A DNA stretch of 64,000 nt from Flavobacteriaceae bacterium S0862 (GTDB taxonomy: Bacteria > Bacteroidota > Bacteroidia > Flavobacteriales > Flavobacteriaceae): assembly GCA_023015825.1 (NCBI GenBank), contig JALKAW010000005.1:238584-302583 (forward strand). Direction: 5' to 3'. Below the pieces are notes generated by a model. The model ran no database searches, was not told the DNA's origin, and saw nothing but the letters and a program-made list of their open reading frames with translations. Position numbers and translations under genes: made by a program. The number at the start of each line of letters is the position of its first letter. Position 1 is the first letter of the stretch. Below, in pieces: positions 24,102 to 32,583 of the stretch.

Positions 24102-26193
24102 AGCCTTGGTAATAACCTTTTTTTAAATTTGTGTTTGCTCCATCATTAAATAATAGATAGGATTTTGAAATATTTTCTGAAATATCTTTGTAACGTTTTG
24201 GTGTAATCTCACTATTTGTAGAGAATAATACAACTTGTTCTGAAAGAGCAGGATAATATTTTTTAGTAATATTATCTCTGTGTTCTTCATCAAGCCTACC
24301 AAGTGGTGTATCTATAAATATTGGTAAACTTTGTATAGATTCGTTTAATATTGCTTTTATTAAACACGAAATATAAATTTGTTTTTCTCCAGAAGACAAA
24401 CTTTCTTTTCTTATTTCGTTGTCATCTTGATCTAACAACGTGATTTTCATTCCTTGACCAGAAGCTAAAATAGTAACTTTTACATCTTCAATAAATTTGC
24501 TATTGTTTTCTTCACTACCAAGTTTGTGCATTAAAATTTTCAACTCACTTAAAATAGTCTTTTCTAAACTATTTTTATGTTTGCTTTTTTGTTCTTCAAG
24601 AAATGAATTCAAGACATCAATGTATTTTTGACTTTCTTTAATTTTAAGTTTATTTTGAGCATTTACATTCACTTTTTTAACCAAAACTGATAGTTGTTGA
24701 TTAAGACGAATAATGTCACTTTGTAATTTTGATATTTGTTGGTTGTTTTCGCCAATTTTTATATTGTTTTCAGTTATCTTATAATCGGCTGTTTCTTTTT
24801 TTGATGAATAATCTAAAATTAATTCATCTTCTAAATCTGCATCAACTTTATTCAATGTTTTGTTGAGTTCAGAAAGTTTAATCCGTATTTCGTTAAATTC
24901 TTCAATAGTTGATTCAAATAAATCCTTTGATTGAGAATTAACAAGATTAATTCCGTCTGAAATTAAATCCTTTTCAGCATTATTTAAATCGTGTTCAAAT
25001 TCTAATTCTTGATAATCTCCATTAACACTGAATAATTCCGAACCTAAATTTTTAGCTTTTTCATAATAAAAATTTTTGTCTTTAAAAGACATTGTAGAAT
25101 TATCTGGTTCTGGTGGTTTATTAAAAAGTAGTTCAATAAAGTTTTCTATTTTTTCAGAATTTTCTTTTGAAGAATTTTGTGATAATTCGTTTTTTTCTTG
25201 AATTTCAAGATGTTCATTAACTTCCTCTAGTTTGCCTGTTAATATTGCTAATGGAATAATTTCACTTAATTCATTAAATCTTTCGGAGAGTTCTAGCTCT
25301 TCTTTTTTTAGTCTCTCTATTTCTGATAAAACTGATTCTCTGTCGAAAGTTGAATTACCTTGCTTGCTATGTTGAGATATAAGATTGTCGTATTGCCTTA
25401 TAGTCTTTTTTAAATCATCTATTTCTTTTAGCCTTTCAGCGTTTTCTTCTTCAAGTTTTTCAATATCTATGTTGAAAAGCTCAATGGCTTTATCCTTATC
25501 AACAATTTGTTCCTGTAAATTTTTTGTTGCCCCTTCTTTTTTTAGATTATTGATGTAAAATTCGATATCTTCTATAAGTGTGTCGTAAATGTCTAAACCT
25601 AAAATTTTACCTAAAGCATCATTAATAAAACTTCCTTCTTCTTTAATGGATAAGTTGGCTATTTCTGATATTTTTTCTGCATCAAAAAAGACGAATTTTG
25701 CAGCGTCTATAGGAATAACATAATCATTGATGAAATTAATTTTATCATCCACATCATCAAAAATTTCCATATTTGAATTTGGATCTTCAATAGAAAGCCT
25801 CTCATTCATACTAGTAACATTAAATGTTCTAGTAATAATTACACTTTCAGAATTTGAATTTAATTGCTGAAGTTCTGGTAACTCGATTTCTGAAACAACT
25901 ATGCTAACTGAAAATGTATCTTTATTTTCTTTTTTTGCAGTCCAATTAATTGACTGTTGCATAAAAGATGAATAGTTTTTTTCCTTTTGGATTTCCTTTT
26001 TGAAGTTGTCATCAATTTGAGATATTTTTTCTCCATAAAGACACCAAACTATTGATAGTAAAAGGTTTGTTTTACCATAACCATTTCTACCACCAATTAC
26101 AATGATGTTTTGATCAGAATTTGTCGTTAAGTCAATATTAACATCATTGTAATATTGCCTAAAGTTGTTGATTTCTATGTTTGATAACTTCAT
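24091..26193 (-). CDS. dndD: DndD-like SMC/Rad50-type ATPase
   Basis: A 700-aa ATPase. The N-terminus IEINNFRQYYNDVNIDL and Walker A GGRNGYGKTNLL (about residues 34-45) match DndD; a long Glu/Lys-rich coiled coil follows (about 220-560). The C-terminal head has the ABC signature LSSGEKQIY and Walker B IFIDTPLGRLDEEHRD (about 620-635), then EQVVLFSTNSEI. This order and wording are those of the DNA sulfur-modification protein DndD. DndD normally works with DndC and DndE to insert sulfur, but no dndA, dndB or dndC is present here. Four-base overlap with the gene upstream and 11-base overlap downstream point to tight coupling. Confidence 0.85.
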   Translation of the reverse strand: MKLSNIEINNFRQYYNDVNIDLTTNSDQNIIVIGGRNGYGKTNLLLSIVWCLYGEKISQIDDNFKKEIQKEKNYSSFMQQSINWTAKKENKDTFSVSIVVSEIELPELQQLNSNSESVIITRTFNVTSMNERLSIEDPNSNMEIFDDVDDKINFINDYVIPIDAAKFVFFDAEKISEIANLSIKEEGSFINDALGKILGLDIYDTLIEDIEFYINNLKKEGATKNLQEQIVDKDKAIELFNIDIEKLEEENAERLKEIDDLKKTIRQYDNLISQHSKQGNSTFDRESVLSEIERLKKEELELSERFNELSEIIPLAILTGKLEEVNEHLEIQEKNELSQNSSKENSEKIENFIELLFNKPPEPDNSTMSFKDKNFYYEKAKNLGSELFSVNGDYQELEFEHDLNNAEKDLISDGINLVNSQSKDLFESTIEEFNEIRIKLSELNKTLNKVDADLEDELILDYSSKKETADYKITENNIKIGENNQQISKLQSDIIRLNQQLSVLVKKVNVNAQNKLKIKESQKYIDVLNSFLEEQKSKHKNSLEKTILSELKILMHKLGSEENNSKFIEDVKVTILASGQGMKITLLDQDDNEIRKESLSSGEKQIYISCLIKAILNESIQSLPIFIDTPLGRLDEEHRDNITKKYYPALSEQVVLFSTNSEITPKRYKDISENISKSYLLFNDGANTNLKKGYYQGYEN

Positions 26194-26372
26194 TTTATAA
26201 CTCTTTCTATTACATCATTAATTTTTTGTTGATGATAATTATTTCTCTTACGCAATTTTTTAGTTTTTACAGATTCCAATAGAATTTCAATAGATTCGAA
26301 ATTGACATTTTGGGAATCGCATATTTCTTGAAGCCTTTGGCTTTGCAATTTTTTAGTTTCTTTTATTTTCAT
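26190..26372 (-). CDS. 60-aa basic protein coupled to the Dnd-like genes
   Basis: A small, strongly basic, helical protein (MKIKETKKLQSQRLQEI..., LRKRNNYHQQ). It overlaps the gene before it and the gene after it by four bases each, the classic ATGA arrangement, so it is surely translated as part of the operon despite its size. I do not recognise a family. Basic small proteins at this position could be DNA-binding adaptors between the large HTH protein and the DndD-like ATPase, but that is inference from position and charge. Confidence 0.65.
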   Translation of the reverse strand: MKIKETKKLQSQRLQEICDSQNVNFESIEILLESVKTKKLRKRNNYHQQKINDVIERVIK

Positions 26373-28282
26373 AATTCTACCTTTAATGAGGTGAGTATAT
26401 TTTTAGTTTCTTTTGGTGTGAGGTTATAATTTAATTCTAGAAAAAGTATCATTTGATTTAAACTAATTTTATTCCGCTTCTTTATTATATTCTTGATTTT
26501 TTTACCTAAAAATTGAGGTAGGTTTTCATATTTACTTAAATCATAATCATTTTTTTTGTTAGATAATCCAATAAATTTCTGATTAAAAAAAATAAATGTT
26601 TTATACGGATCTAATTTTAAATTCGCGATTATATTTTTTTCATTAGTTTTCTCTCTGAATTTGTGAACTTCATTTAGTATTTCAACAATATGTAATGGTT
26701 TATTAGATTTTTTTAGCTGTTCTGTAATAATATCTTTTATGGTGCCACCTTTAATGTTTTCTTTTGATGTTTCCCATTTCTTTAAACCATAAGTGCTACT
26801 TCGCCCAAAATATATAATTTCCTTACTTCGTTGACAACTGCCTCTTAAGGCCTCTTCACTTTTAGTGACTTCTGGGTATTTTGAATTAATCCAAAGATAT
26901 ATAACATTTAACTTTGTAGGCTTGCCAAAACTCTCTAAAGCTTCAATAATATATTCTGGCACCCGTTTGTGAGTATTTCTTTTAAAGGATATATTTTCAT
27001 CTAAATCTAGATATAGATCAAATTCGTCATTAATGATTTTTTCACCAATGGGAAGAGCTGAATCTAAAATTTCGATATGATTGTTAGTTAAAAACCTTGA
27101 CAAGTAACTCTTAAAATTAAAAGAATATGATTCTATTATCCGATTATTTATTCTAATATATATATCATTAACTAAAGCATTAAAATCAATTTGACGAACT
27201 ATATCTTTTTCTACTAAATAGAAATTATTCCAATTATGTCTATTTCGAGTATTGAAGTATCTTGGTTGCAATATATCTTCAATATTTCCAATCAATAAAA
27301 ATTTATCCCATAAATACACAAATAGAATGTACGTAATAAACTCTCTAGATAAATTTGTGTTATTTGTATTGTTTATTCTATCTACAATATCAGTGTCTAT
27401 TTCTATTTGATTAGAATTAATGTCAATATTATATTTTTGCAATAAATCGTCATTGAAGTTTTGAAGAAAGGAGAGTTTATCAAATAATTTGTCAAGACAT
27501 TTATTTCTTATTTGCCTAACTCTTTCTCTTGTCAGGTTAATTTTATCTGCAATATCATCAAGAGTATATTCTTTCTTATTTTGATATATTTTTAAAGCTT
27601 TTTTAACAATGACAGATTGAGTTTCATCAAATAAAGCATTTTGGTTTAGTAAAAAATCTGTTAATAAGAAAATTGATTCCGATTCAAGTATTTCACTCGG
27701 AATTTTTGAAATAGAAAAAGTGTTTTGAATAAAAAACTTATTCTTTAATGAAATCAAATGTTTTTGGTCATTAGATTGACTTACTTCAATTAAGGAATCT
27801 TTTATAATAGAAATATAAGTTTCTATTTCAGGAACACATTTTGCTCCAACATTCTTCATGTTTTTGACATTAAAACTATCTGAAAGCAATATTTTTTCAG
27901 CGAAGTTTTTAATTTTGAAATTCCCTTTTAAAAGAAGGGATATTGCATTTTTACTTCTAACTGAAAGGCTATTTGTATTTACAAGTATGAAGCTATTTAT
28001 TGCTTCCCTTTGAAACCTTGTTAATTCTGAAATTATTGTTTTTAGAGGAGCTTCTTTTTTGATTTGAATTTCGCGATTCTCTAAATAGTCTTCTGTATAT
28101 TTATTACATATTTCAGTTAATTCCTCATTAGATCTTCTTCCACATTTTCTAAGCTTATCAAAGGATTTGTGTTTGTAGTAATATTCCTGTAAATCTTTGA
28201 CTGAATTCAAGTTGTTGTATTTACATACGTGATACGATCGAACACTTATTTCTTCTTTTCTAAAAACTTCTTCAATTGTCAT
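26369..28282 (-). CDS. RNA-polymerase alpha-CTD-like / sigma-4-like / winged-helix multidomain protein
   Basis: A 637-aa protein, first in the Dnd-like operon. Residues about 10-65 (ISVRSYHVCKYNNLNSVKDL ... CGRRSNEELTEI) match the helix-hairpin-helix fold of the RNA polymerase alpha C-terminal domain. A second repeat lies at about 105-160 (LSVRSKNAISLL ... MKNVGAKCVPEIE). A sigma-70 region 4-like HTH follows near residues 225-260 (YTLDDIADKINLTRERVRQI). The C-terminal third holds two winged-helix segments of the HARE-HTH kind (RVPEYIIEALESFGKPTKLN; TIKDIITEQLKKSNKPLHIV). No catalytic motif is seen. It may recognise DNA or promoters, or regulate the operon. The combination is unusual and the function is unknown. 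Confidence 0.7.
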   Translation of the reverse strand: MTIEEVFRKEEISVRSYHVCKYNNLNSVKDLQEYYYKHKSFDKLRKCGRRSNEELTEICNKYTEDYLENREIQIKKEAPLKTIISELTRFQREAINSFILVNTNSLSVRSKNAISLLLKGNFKIKNFAEKILLSDSFNVKNMKNVGAKCVPEIETYISIIKDSLIEVSQSNDQKHLISLKNKFFIQNTFSISKIPSEILESESIFLLTDFLLNQNALFDETQSVIVKKALKIYQNKKEYTLDDIADKINLTRERVRQIRNKCLDKLFDKLSFLQNFNDDLLQKYNIDINSNQIEIDTDIVDRINNTNNTNLSREFITYILFVYLWDKFLLIGNIEDILQPRYFNTRNRHNWNNFYLVEKDIVRQIDFNALVNDIYIRINNRIIESYSFNFKSYLSRFLTNNHIEILDSALPIGEKIINDEFDLYLDLDENISFKRNTHKRVPEYIIEALESFGKPTKLNVIYLWINSKYPEVTKSEEALRGSCQRSKEIIYFGRSSTYGLKKWETSKENIKGGTIKDIITEQLKKSNKPLHIVEILNEVHKFREKTNEKNIIANLKLDPYKTFIFFNQKFIGLSNKKNDYDLSKYENLPQFLGKKIKNIIKKRNKISLNQMILFLELNYNLTPKETKNILTSLKVEL

Positions 28283-28411
28283 ACGAAACGTACAGATTAT
28301 TTAATACAATTTTAATTATCTAGAATATATTTAATTTCTTTGTTGAATTTATGCTTTCTTTTTGATAAGTATTAAGATGTCTAAATTTAATTTAAAGAAA
28401 TATATTGTTGT

Positions 28412-28425
28412 ATGACATAAGTCAT
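28412..28425. promoter_or_regulatory. Palindrome ATGACATAAGTCAT upstream of the Dnd-like operon
   Basis: Matches the site at 21359-21372 with one substitution. It lies 130 bases before the first gene of the operon, in the 198-base gap that should contain the operon promoter. Candidate operator for an island-encoded regulator. Confidence 0.35.
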
Positions 28426-28480
28426 GAACTTTTTATAATTATTTGTAATCTGGTTTATCATAATTACATATTAATTATTC

Positions 28481-28909
28481 TTAACTAGAGCCTTGTTGTC
28501 GGTTTGATATAGATCGGTCAAGTTTTTCAGGTATAAACTTTAAATCTGGTTTTACCAATGTATTGTCATTTCCGGTTAAATATTTCCATATACCAAACCC
28601 AACACCTAATGCAATTATGATACCTCCTCCTGTAAGTAATGCAGTTCCAAGTAATATCCCACCACCTCCAGTCGCAAGAGATCCGCCTCCAATTGCTGCT
28701 AATGTAGCATTTGTAGCTGCCGTACCACTTAGTGTTGATATTGCTGTTCCTGTACTAGCAGCTCCAATCGATGCAACTGTAGTTACTACACCTGCAGGAA
28801 CACCTAAGCCAGCTACTACTGCGCCTGTTAAGGCTTTAGTTTCCTTAGATATTTTTATTTCATCTTCATCTTTAACTGATTCGGAAATTTTAGAGTTATC
28901 GCTTATCAT
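28481..28909 (-). CDS. Small Gly/Ala-rich membrane protein, glycine-zipper type
   Basis: I use the ATG at 28909 (MISDNSKIS, 142 aa); an upstream frame extension has poor coding character. After a charged 30-residue N-terminus there are about 85 residues made almost only of Gly, Ala, Thr, Ser, Val and Ile (for example AAIGGGSLATGGGGILLG), ending in a hydrophobic segment IIIALGVGFGIWKYL. This resembles Gly-rich hairpin domains of the IFI6/ISG12 (6-16) kind and other membrane-inserting proteins, but the composition bias makes homology uncertain. It lies between two unknown genes next to the defence operon, and a membrane-acting effector role is possible but unproven. Confidence 0.55.
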   Translation of the reverse strand: MISDNSKISESVKDEDEIKISKETKALTGAVVAGLGVPAGVVTTVASIGAASTGTAISTLSGTAATNATLAAIGGGSLATGGGGILLGTALLTGGGIIIALGVGFGIWKYLTGNDNTLVKPDLKFIPEKLDRSISNRQQGSS

Positions 28910-29025
28910 AATAGTTAACTTTAAATTGTGTCTTATGTTGTTTTTCTTAATGCAAATATTAATTAAATGTATGCAGCCAATCTGCATATAACTTCATAGT
29001 GAACAAAATACTTTTTAAAAGGATT

Positions 29026-29406
29026 TTAAAAAACAATATCATCGTACCAATTACAATGATAAATATCTTTAATTTTATTGTCCTTAATTTCAAAATAAAG
29101 TGCAAAATGAGCTCTAGAATTATTTCCTATAAACTTGCAAACTGGCAAATTACAATTACATCCTTCACAATAATCAAAATCAAGTAAAAGTTCTTTGTCA
29201 CCGAGGGCTTTGAGTGAACTAAATTTGCAGTTAAGTTTTTCAATAAATTTAGCTTTACCTATATCTTCATAGTTTATGTCCTTATCCAATAAACCGTTAA
29301 GGAAATTGGTATTCATACACATAATAGCATAACAAATTGAGCTAAAATTGTTAATGCTCCGGTGTTTTCCCAGATCTTCTAATTGTATAATAGAACTATT
29401 TTTCAT
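29026..29406 (-). CDS. Hypothetical protein with clustered cysteines
   Basis: A 126-aa protein of no family I recognise. The middle holds CEGCNCNLPVC (about residues 79-89), a possible metal site, followed by a beta-like C-terminus (HFALYFEIKDNKIKDIYHC). It has no signal peptide or membrane segment. It is divergent from the WYL regulator gene with a 160-base gap that must hold promoters for both directions. The start at 29406 is the only good ATG. Confidence 0.5.
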   Translation of the reverse strand: MKNSSIIQLEDLGKHRSINNFSSICYAIMCMNTNFLNGLLDKDINYEDIGKAKFIEKLNCKFSSLKALGDKELLLDFDYCEGCNCNLPVCKFIGNNSRAHFALYFEIKDNKIKDIYHCNWYDDIVF

Positions 29407-29566
29407 TACTAAGTTTTAAACAAAAGTATTTTCATAATCTGCAATAGATATGCATATTAAAAAAAGTATAAAATTACTGACATATTTTAGGTGCATTTAT
29501 ACTCAATTTCACTACATTTAAATCTACTTATAAATAATAGCTCTGAACAACCAACCATATAATTTC

Positions 29567-30613
29567 ATGGCGACAAACAAACATGCTCAAATTCGTTATA
29601 ACGTCCTAGATAGGTGCTTTAGTAATTTCATGAAACCATTAAGTTATGATGAGTTATTAAATGAGGTAAATAGGGTGTTAATTGAGCTAGGCACAAATGG
29701 CATTAAACTCAGACAATTACAATATGATATTCGATTTATGGAATCCGAAGCTGGTTTTAGTATAGAACTAGAAGAAGGTCTTAAACATAATAAGTATTTA
29801 AAAAAACGTGTGTTCCGTTATAAAGATAAATCGTTTTCCATTTCAGATCATCCACTAAACCAAAGTGATGCAGAACAGCTTGAAACAACGCTCGCCATCT
29901 TATCCCGATATAAAAACAGGGAGGAATTCGATTGGTTAGACGAATTGTTTCCTCGTATAAAGGCTGCCTTTAATTTAGTAGAAGAAGATTATGATGGATT
30001 AATTAGTTATCAAAGTAATAGAGACTATACAGGGCAATCTTTGGTTGGAGTATTATACAATCAATTAATTAGAAGGAAAATACTGAACATTGAGTACAAA
30101 GCGTTTGATCAAGAGGAAAGTAGTATTAGAAGAATTCATCCCTATCATTTAAAGCAATTTAATAATCGATGGTTTTTATTTGGCTATCAAAAAGAAGAAA
30201 AATATACTGGCATTACAAATTTAGCTTTGGACAGAATAATTGGATTTACTGAAACTAATGAAGACATAAAACCAGATAACACCTCTTGGGGGGATTATTT
30301 TGATGACATGGTTGGTGTTTCAAAAAATAGTAATGATCAAGCTGTTAAAATAAAACTACGCTTTAGCAACAAACGGATGAAATATGTAGTTACCAAACCT
30401 ATACATGGAGCAACACAACGCTTTGATAAAAGTGATCCAGAAAACAGGACAATTATAATTGATGTCATTCTAAACAATGAATTATTTCAAACCTTATTGT
30501 CATTTGGTAGCGACCTGGAAGTTATAGAGCCGGAAAATGTCCGAATAAGAATGAAGGATTATGTAGATAAAATGAGTGAGATATATTCAAAAAAATACAA
30601 CAGTGCAGATTAA
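29567..30613 (+). CDS. WYL-domain transcriptional regulator
   Basis: A 348-aa protein with an N-terminal winged-helix-like region (IRYNVLDRCFSN ... ELGTNGIKLRQLQYDIRFME). The WYL domain follows (about residues 150-230), with the signature RRIHPYHLKQFNNRWFLFGY, and a WCX-like C-terminal extension comes last. WYL proteins sense ligands, often nucleic-acid related, and control defence loci. It is the first gene of the long plus-strand cargo run, immediately before the AAA ATPase and the type I restriction genes, and is the natural candidate regulator for them. Repeated TGCACA elements just before the next gene and before hsdM could be its operators. Confidence 0.85.
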   Translation: MATNKHAQIRYNVLDRCFSNFMKPLSYDELLNEVNRVLIELGTNGIKLRQLQYDIRFMESEAGFSIELEEGLKHNKYLKKRVFRYKDKSFSISDHPLNQSDAEQLETTLAILSRYKNREEFDWLDELFPRIKAAFNLVEEDYDGLISYQSNRDYTGQSLVGVLYNQLIRRKILNIEYKAFDQEESSIRRIHPYHLKQFNNRWFLFGYQKEEKYTGITNLALDRIIGFTETNEDIKPDNTSWGDYFDDMVGVSKNSNDQAVKIKLRFSNKRMKYVVTKPIHGATQRFDKSDPENRTIIIDVILNNELFQTLLSFGSDLEVIEPENVRIRMKDYVDKMSEIYSKKYNSAD

Positions 30614-30614
30614 A

Positions 30615-30641
30615 TGCACACAACAGAAATAACATTGCACA
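30615..30641. promoter_or_regulatory. TGCACA pair spaced 21 bp upstream of the ATPase gene
   Basis: TGCACA at 30615-30620 and 30636-30641, two helical turns apart, end directly at the ATG of the ATPase gene. A second TGCACA pair lies before hsdM. Candidate regulator sites; motif-level evidence only. Confidence 0.3.
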
Positions 30642-32582
30642 ATGATTAATAACAATACAAAAGGAATATCCTTTACAAACTTCAGAAGGTTTAAAGAGTT
30701 TTCCATGTTAGAATTTGGTAATATCACATACATGGTTGGACGAAATAACTCTGGTAAATCAACCATGGTTAAAGCACTGTTACTAATTTTAGATTACCTC
30801 CAAAACCAACTATCAGACACCTTCTCTTTTGATAATCAGGCGCTAGAAGATGCTAATATTGTAACCTTTGGCAGAGCAAAATGTAATTTAATTGATGAAC
30901 CCGAAATAGTATTCAACTATAAACTTGGTAACTATAACATCACTATTCATATTTCAGGGAATGATGATCGTACAAAAGCAAATGTGAATGTATTGCGCAT
31001 TCAGGATGAGGTTAATGGTTATAAATTAACAGTAAATTATAATACTAAACGCATTCAAGTCGTAAAAAAATCATTCTCAAATAGCACAATAGTTGATACC
31101 AACGAGGAATTGGAAAAATTACATGCCGAAATTAACAGATTAAAAGAGGCTCGTGAGAATATCACCTCTAAGGTTTCTAAAGAAGCCTTACAATTGGTAG
31201 ATTTAATCAATAAGATGGTGGAACGAAGGAATAAAATTGTACACTCTAAAACTCCTCAAGAAGATGTAGATGATATTGAATATGATTTAGAGTATCCGTT
31301 AAATTATCAAATGGAAGATGACGATTCTCTATGGTATTCTGGCGATCATAGCAGCGAAGAACAAATTGAAGAGCTTGAGGATTTTGATAAAAAACAAGCA
31401 TCTTCAGTTATGGAAGTAGATTTACATATTCACCAATTGGTTAATTCGTACAAAGGGATGACTAAACACGAAATATTAACTTACCAATTAAATACTGCAA
31501 AACGTCAATTGGAGTCTGCAATAAGTAGTCGTAAACAAAAAATTGTATTCATACATGGATCTGGAGAAGATGTTCTAAAGCTTAAATTAGATTATCTCTT
31601 TAAGAAGTATGATAACGTAATATCTTATGAAGTAGATTTTGAAAATTATGAAGGGGAAGCGATCGAAGTATCCATAGAATATAGAATAGAGAATTATTCA
31701 AGAACTGAAGATAACCAACTCAAAGAAATAATTAGTGTTTTTCTATATCACAACACCATTGCTTACAAACAATGGATAGAACAGCGTGGTAAGAATTTAA
31801 GTGATGAGAATTCAGAAGATGATATTTCTTCAGACATTGTTGAGTTAGATAATACTAAAGAGGAATTAAAAGACTGGATGGACAAATTGGTGAAAAATAT
31901 AGAACAGGAATCCTACTATTATTTGGGAGCTAACCCTTCCAAGCAATCAGCTTTATTTTATTTAAGAGATAAGGATAATGCACTTTCGCAAGCCATTCAT
32001 AATTTTTATCAATTAGGAATAAAAAAAGGAGATGAAGAATGGGAACTTGTTTTGTTTTGGATGAATGAATTTGAAGTTGGCGACGATTTTCATATTGAAT
32101 TTTACGCTGGGGAAGCTTATGAATTTCATGTTTTTAAGGAAGGTAAAAAGAATCATCTTTCAGATAAAGGTATGGGATCATTACAAGCAATGATGCTTAT
32201 TTTAAGAGTGGCTAGCTTAATCAGAAGCAATAAAAAGCATAAAAAAACAATCACACTATTGGTTGAAGAACCTGAACTCAATTTGCATCCTGCATTGCAA
32301 TCAAAATTAACAGAGTTTTTCCATGAATTAAATAAAAAATATAAACTAAATTTTATTATTGAAACACATTCGGAATATATTATTCGTAGATCTCAAGTTT
32401 TTACGAAAAAAGAAGAATATGGAGATAAAGATTCATTAAACCCAAATCCGTTTAAAACCTTTTATTTTCCTATAGACGATAGCCCTTATGAAATGAGATA
32501 TAGAAAAGATGGAGCATTTATGGATGAGTTTAGAAAAGGCTTTTTTGAGGTGAGTTCTGATTTGGCATTTGATATTTTATAA
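30642..32582 (+). CDS. AAA ATPase of the OLD/RecF-like (AAA_15/AAA_21) type
   Basis: A 646-aa ABC-type ATPase. Walker A is VGRNNSGKSTMV (about residues 32-43) after FTNFRRFKEFSM, typical of RecF/OLD-like proteins. A long helical insert with charged segments occupies about 140-260. The C-terminal head has the signature-like LSDKGMGSLQAM, Walker B LLVEEPELNLHPALQSKL (about 540-557) and the switch His in IETHSEYIIRRSQ. No Toprim domain is attached, so the nuclease activity is probably supplied by the next gene, which starts one base after this stop. Such two-gene pairs are common in phage defence, but this pair is not one I can name. Confidence 0.8.
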   Translation: MINNNTKGISFTNFRRFKEFSMLEFGNITYMVGRNNSGKSTMVKALLLILDYLQNQLSDTFSFDNQALEDANIVTFGRAKCNLIDEPEIVFNYKLGNYNITIHISGNDDRTKANVNVLRIQDEVNGYKLTVNYNTKRIQVVKKSFSNSTIVDTNEELEKLHAEINRLKEARENITSKVSKEALQLVDLINKMVERRNKIVHSKTPQEDVDDIEYDLEYPLNYQMEDDDSLWYSGDHSSEEQIEELEDFDKKQASSVMEVDLHIHQLVNSYKGMTKHEILTYQLNTAKRQLESAISSRKQKIVFIHGSGEDVLKLKLDYLFKKYDNVISYEVDFENYEGEAIEVSIEYRIENYSRTEDNQLKEIISVFLYHNTIAYKQWIEQRGKNLSDENSEDDISSDIVELDNTKEELKDWMDKLVKNIEQESYYYLGANPSKQSALFYLRDKDNALSQAIHNFYQLGIKKGDEEWELVLFWMNEFEVGDDFHIEFYAGEAYEFHVFKEGKKNHLSDKGMGSLQAMMLILRVASLIRSNKKHKKTITLLVEEPELNLHPALQSKLTEFFHELNKKYKLNFIIETHSEYIIRRSQVFTKKEEYGDKDSLNPNPFKTFYFPIDDSPYEMRYRKDGAFMDEFRKGFFEVSSDLAFDIL

Positions 32583-32583
32583 T

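Noticed and set aside
24091..26193. Calling this a standard SbcC/Rad50 protein
   Set aside because: The IDTPLGRLD...HRD Walker B wording, QYY-containing N-terminus and adjacent DndE-like gene fit DndD; no SbcD/Mre11 nuclease gene is next to it.
22524..28282. Complete DNA phosphorothioation system
   Set aside because: dndA, dndB, dndC and dndFGH are missing from the island, so sulfur modification cannot be claimed.
28563..28991. 142-codon plus-strand frame rich in Pro/Ala/Val
   Set aside because: It is antisense to the Gly/Ala-rich gene and its composition is the complement of that low-complexity stretch.
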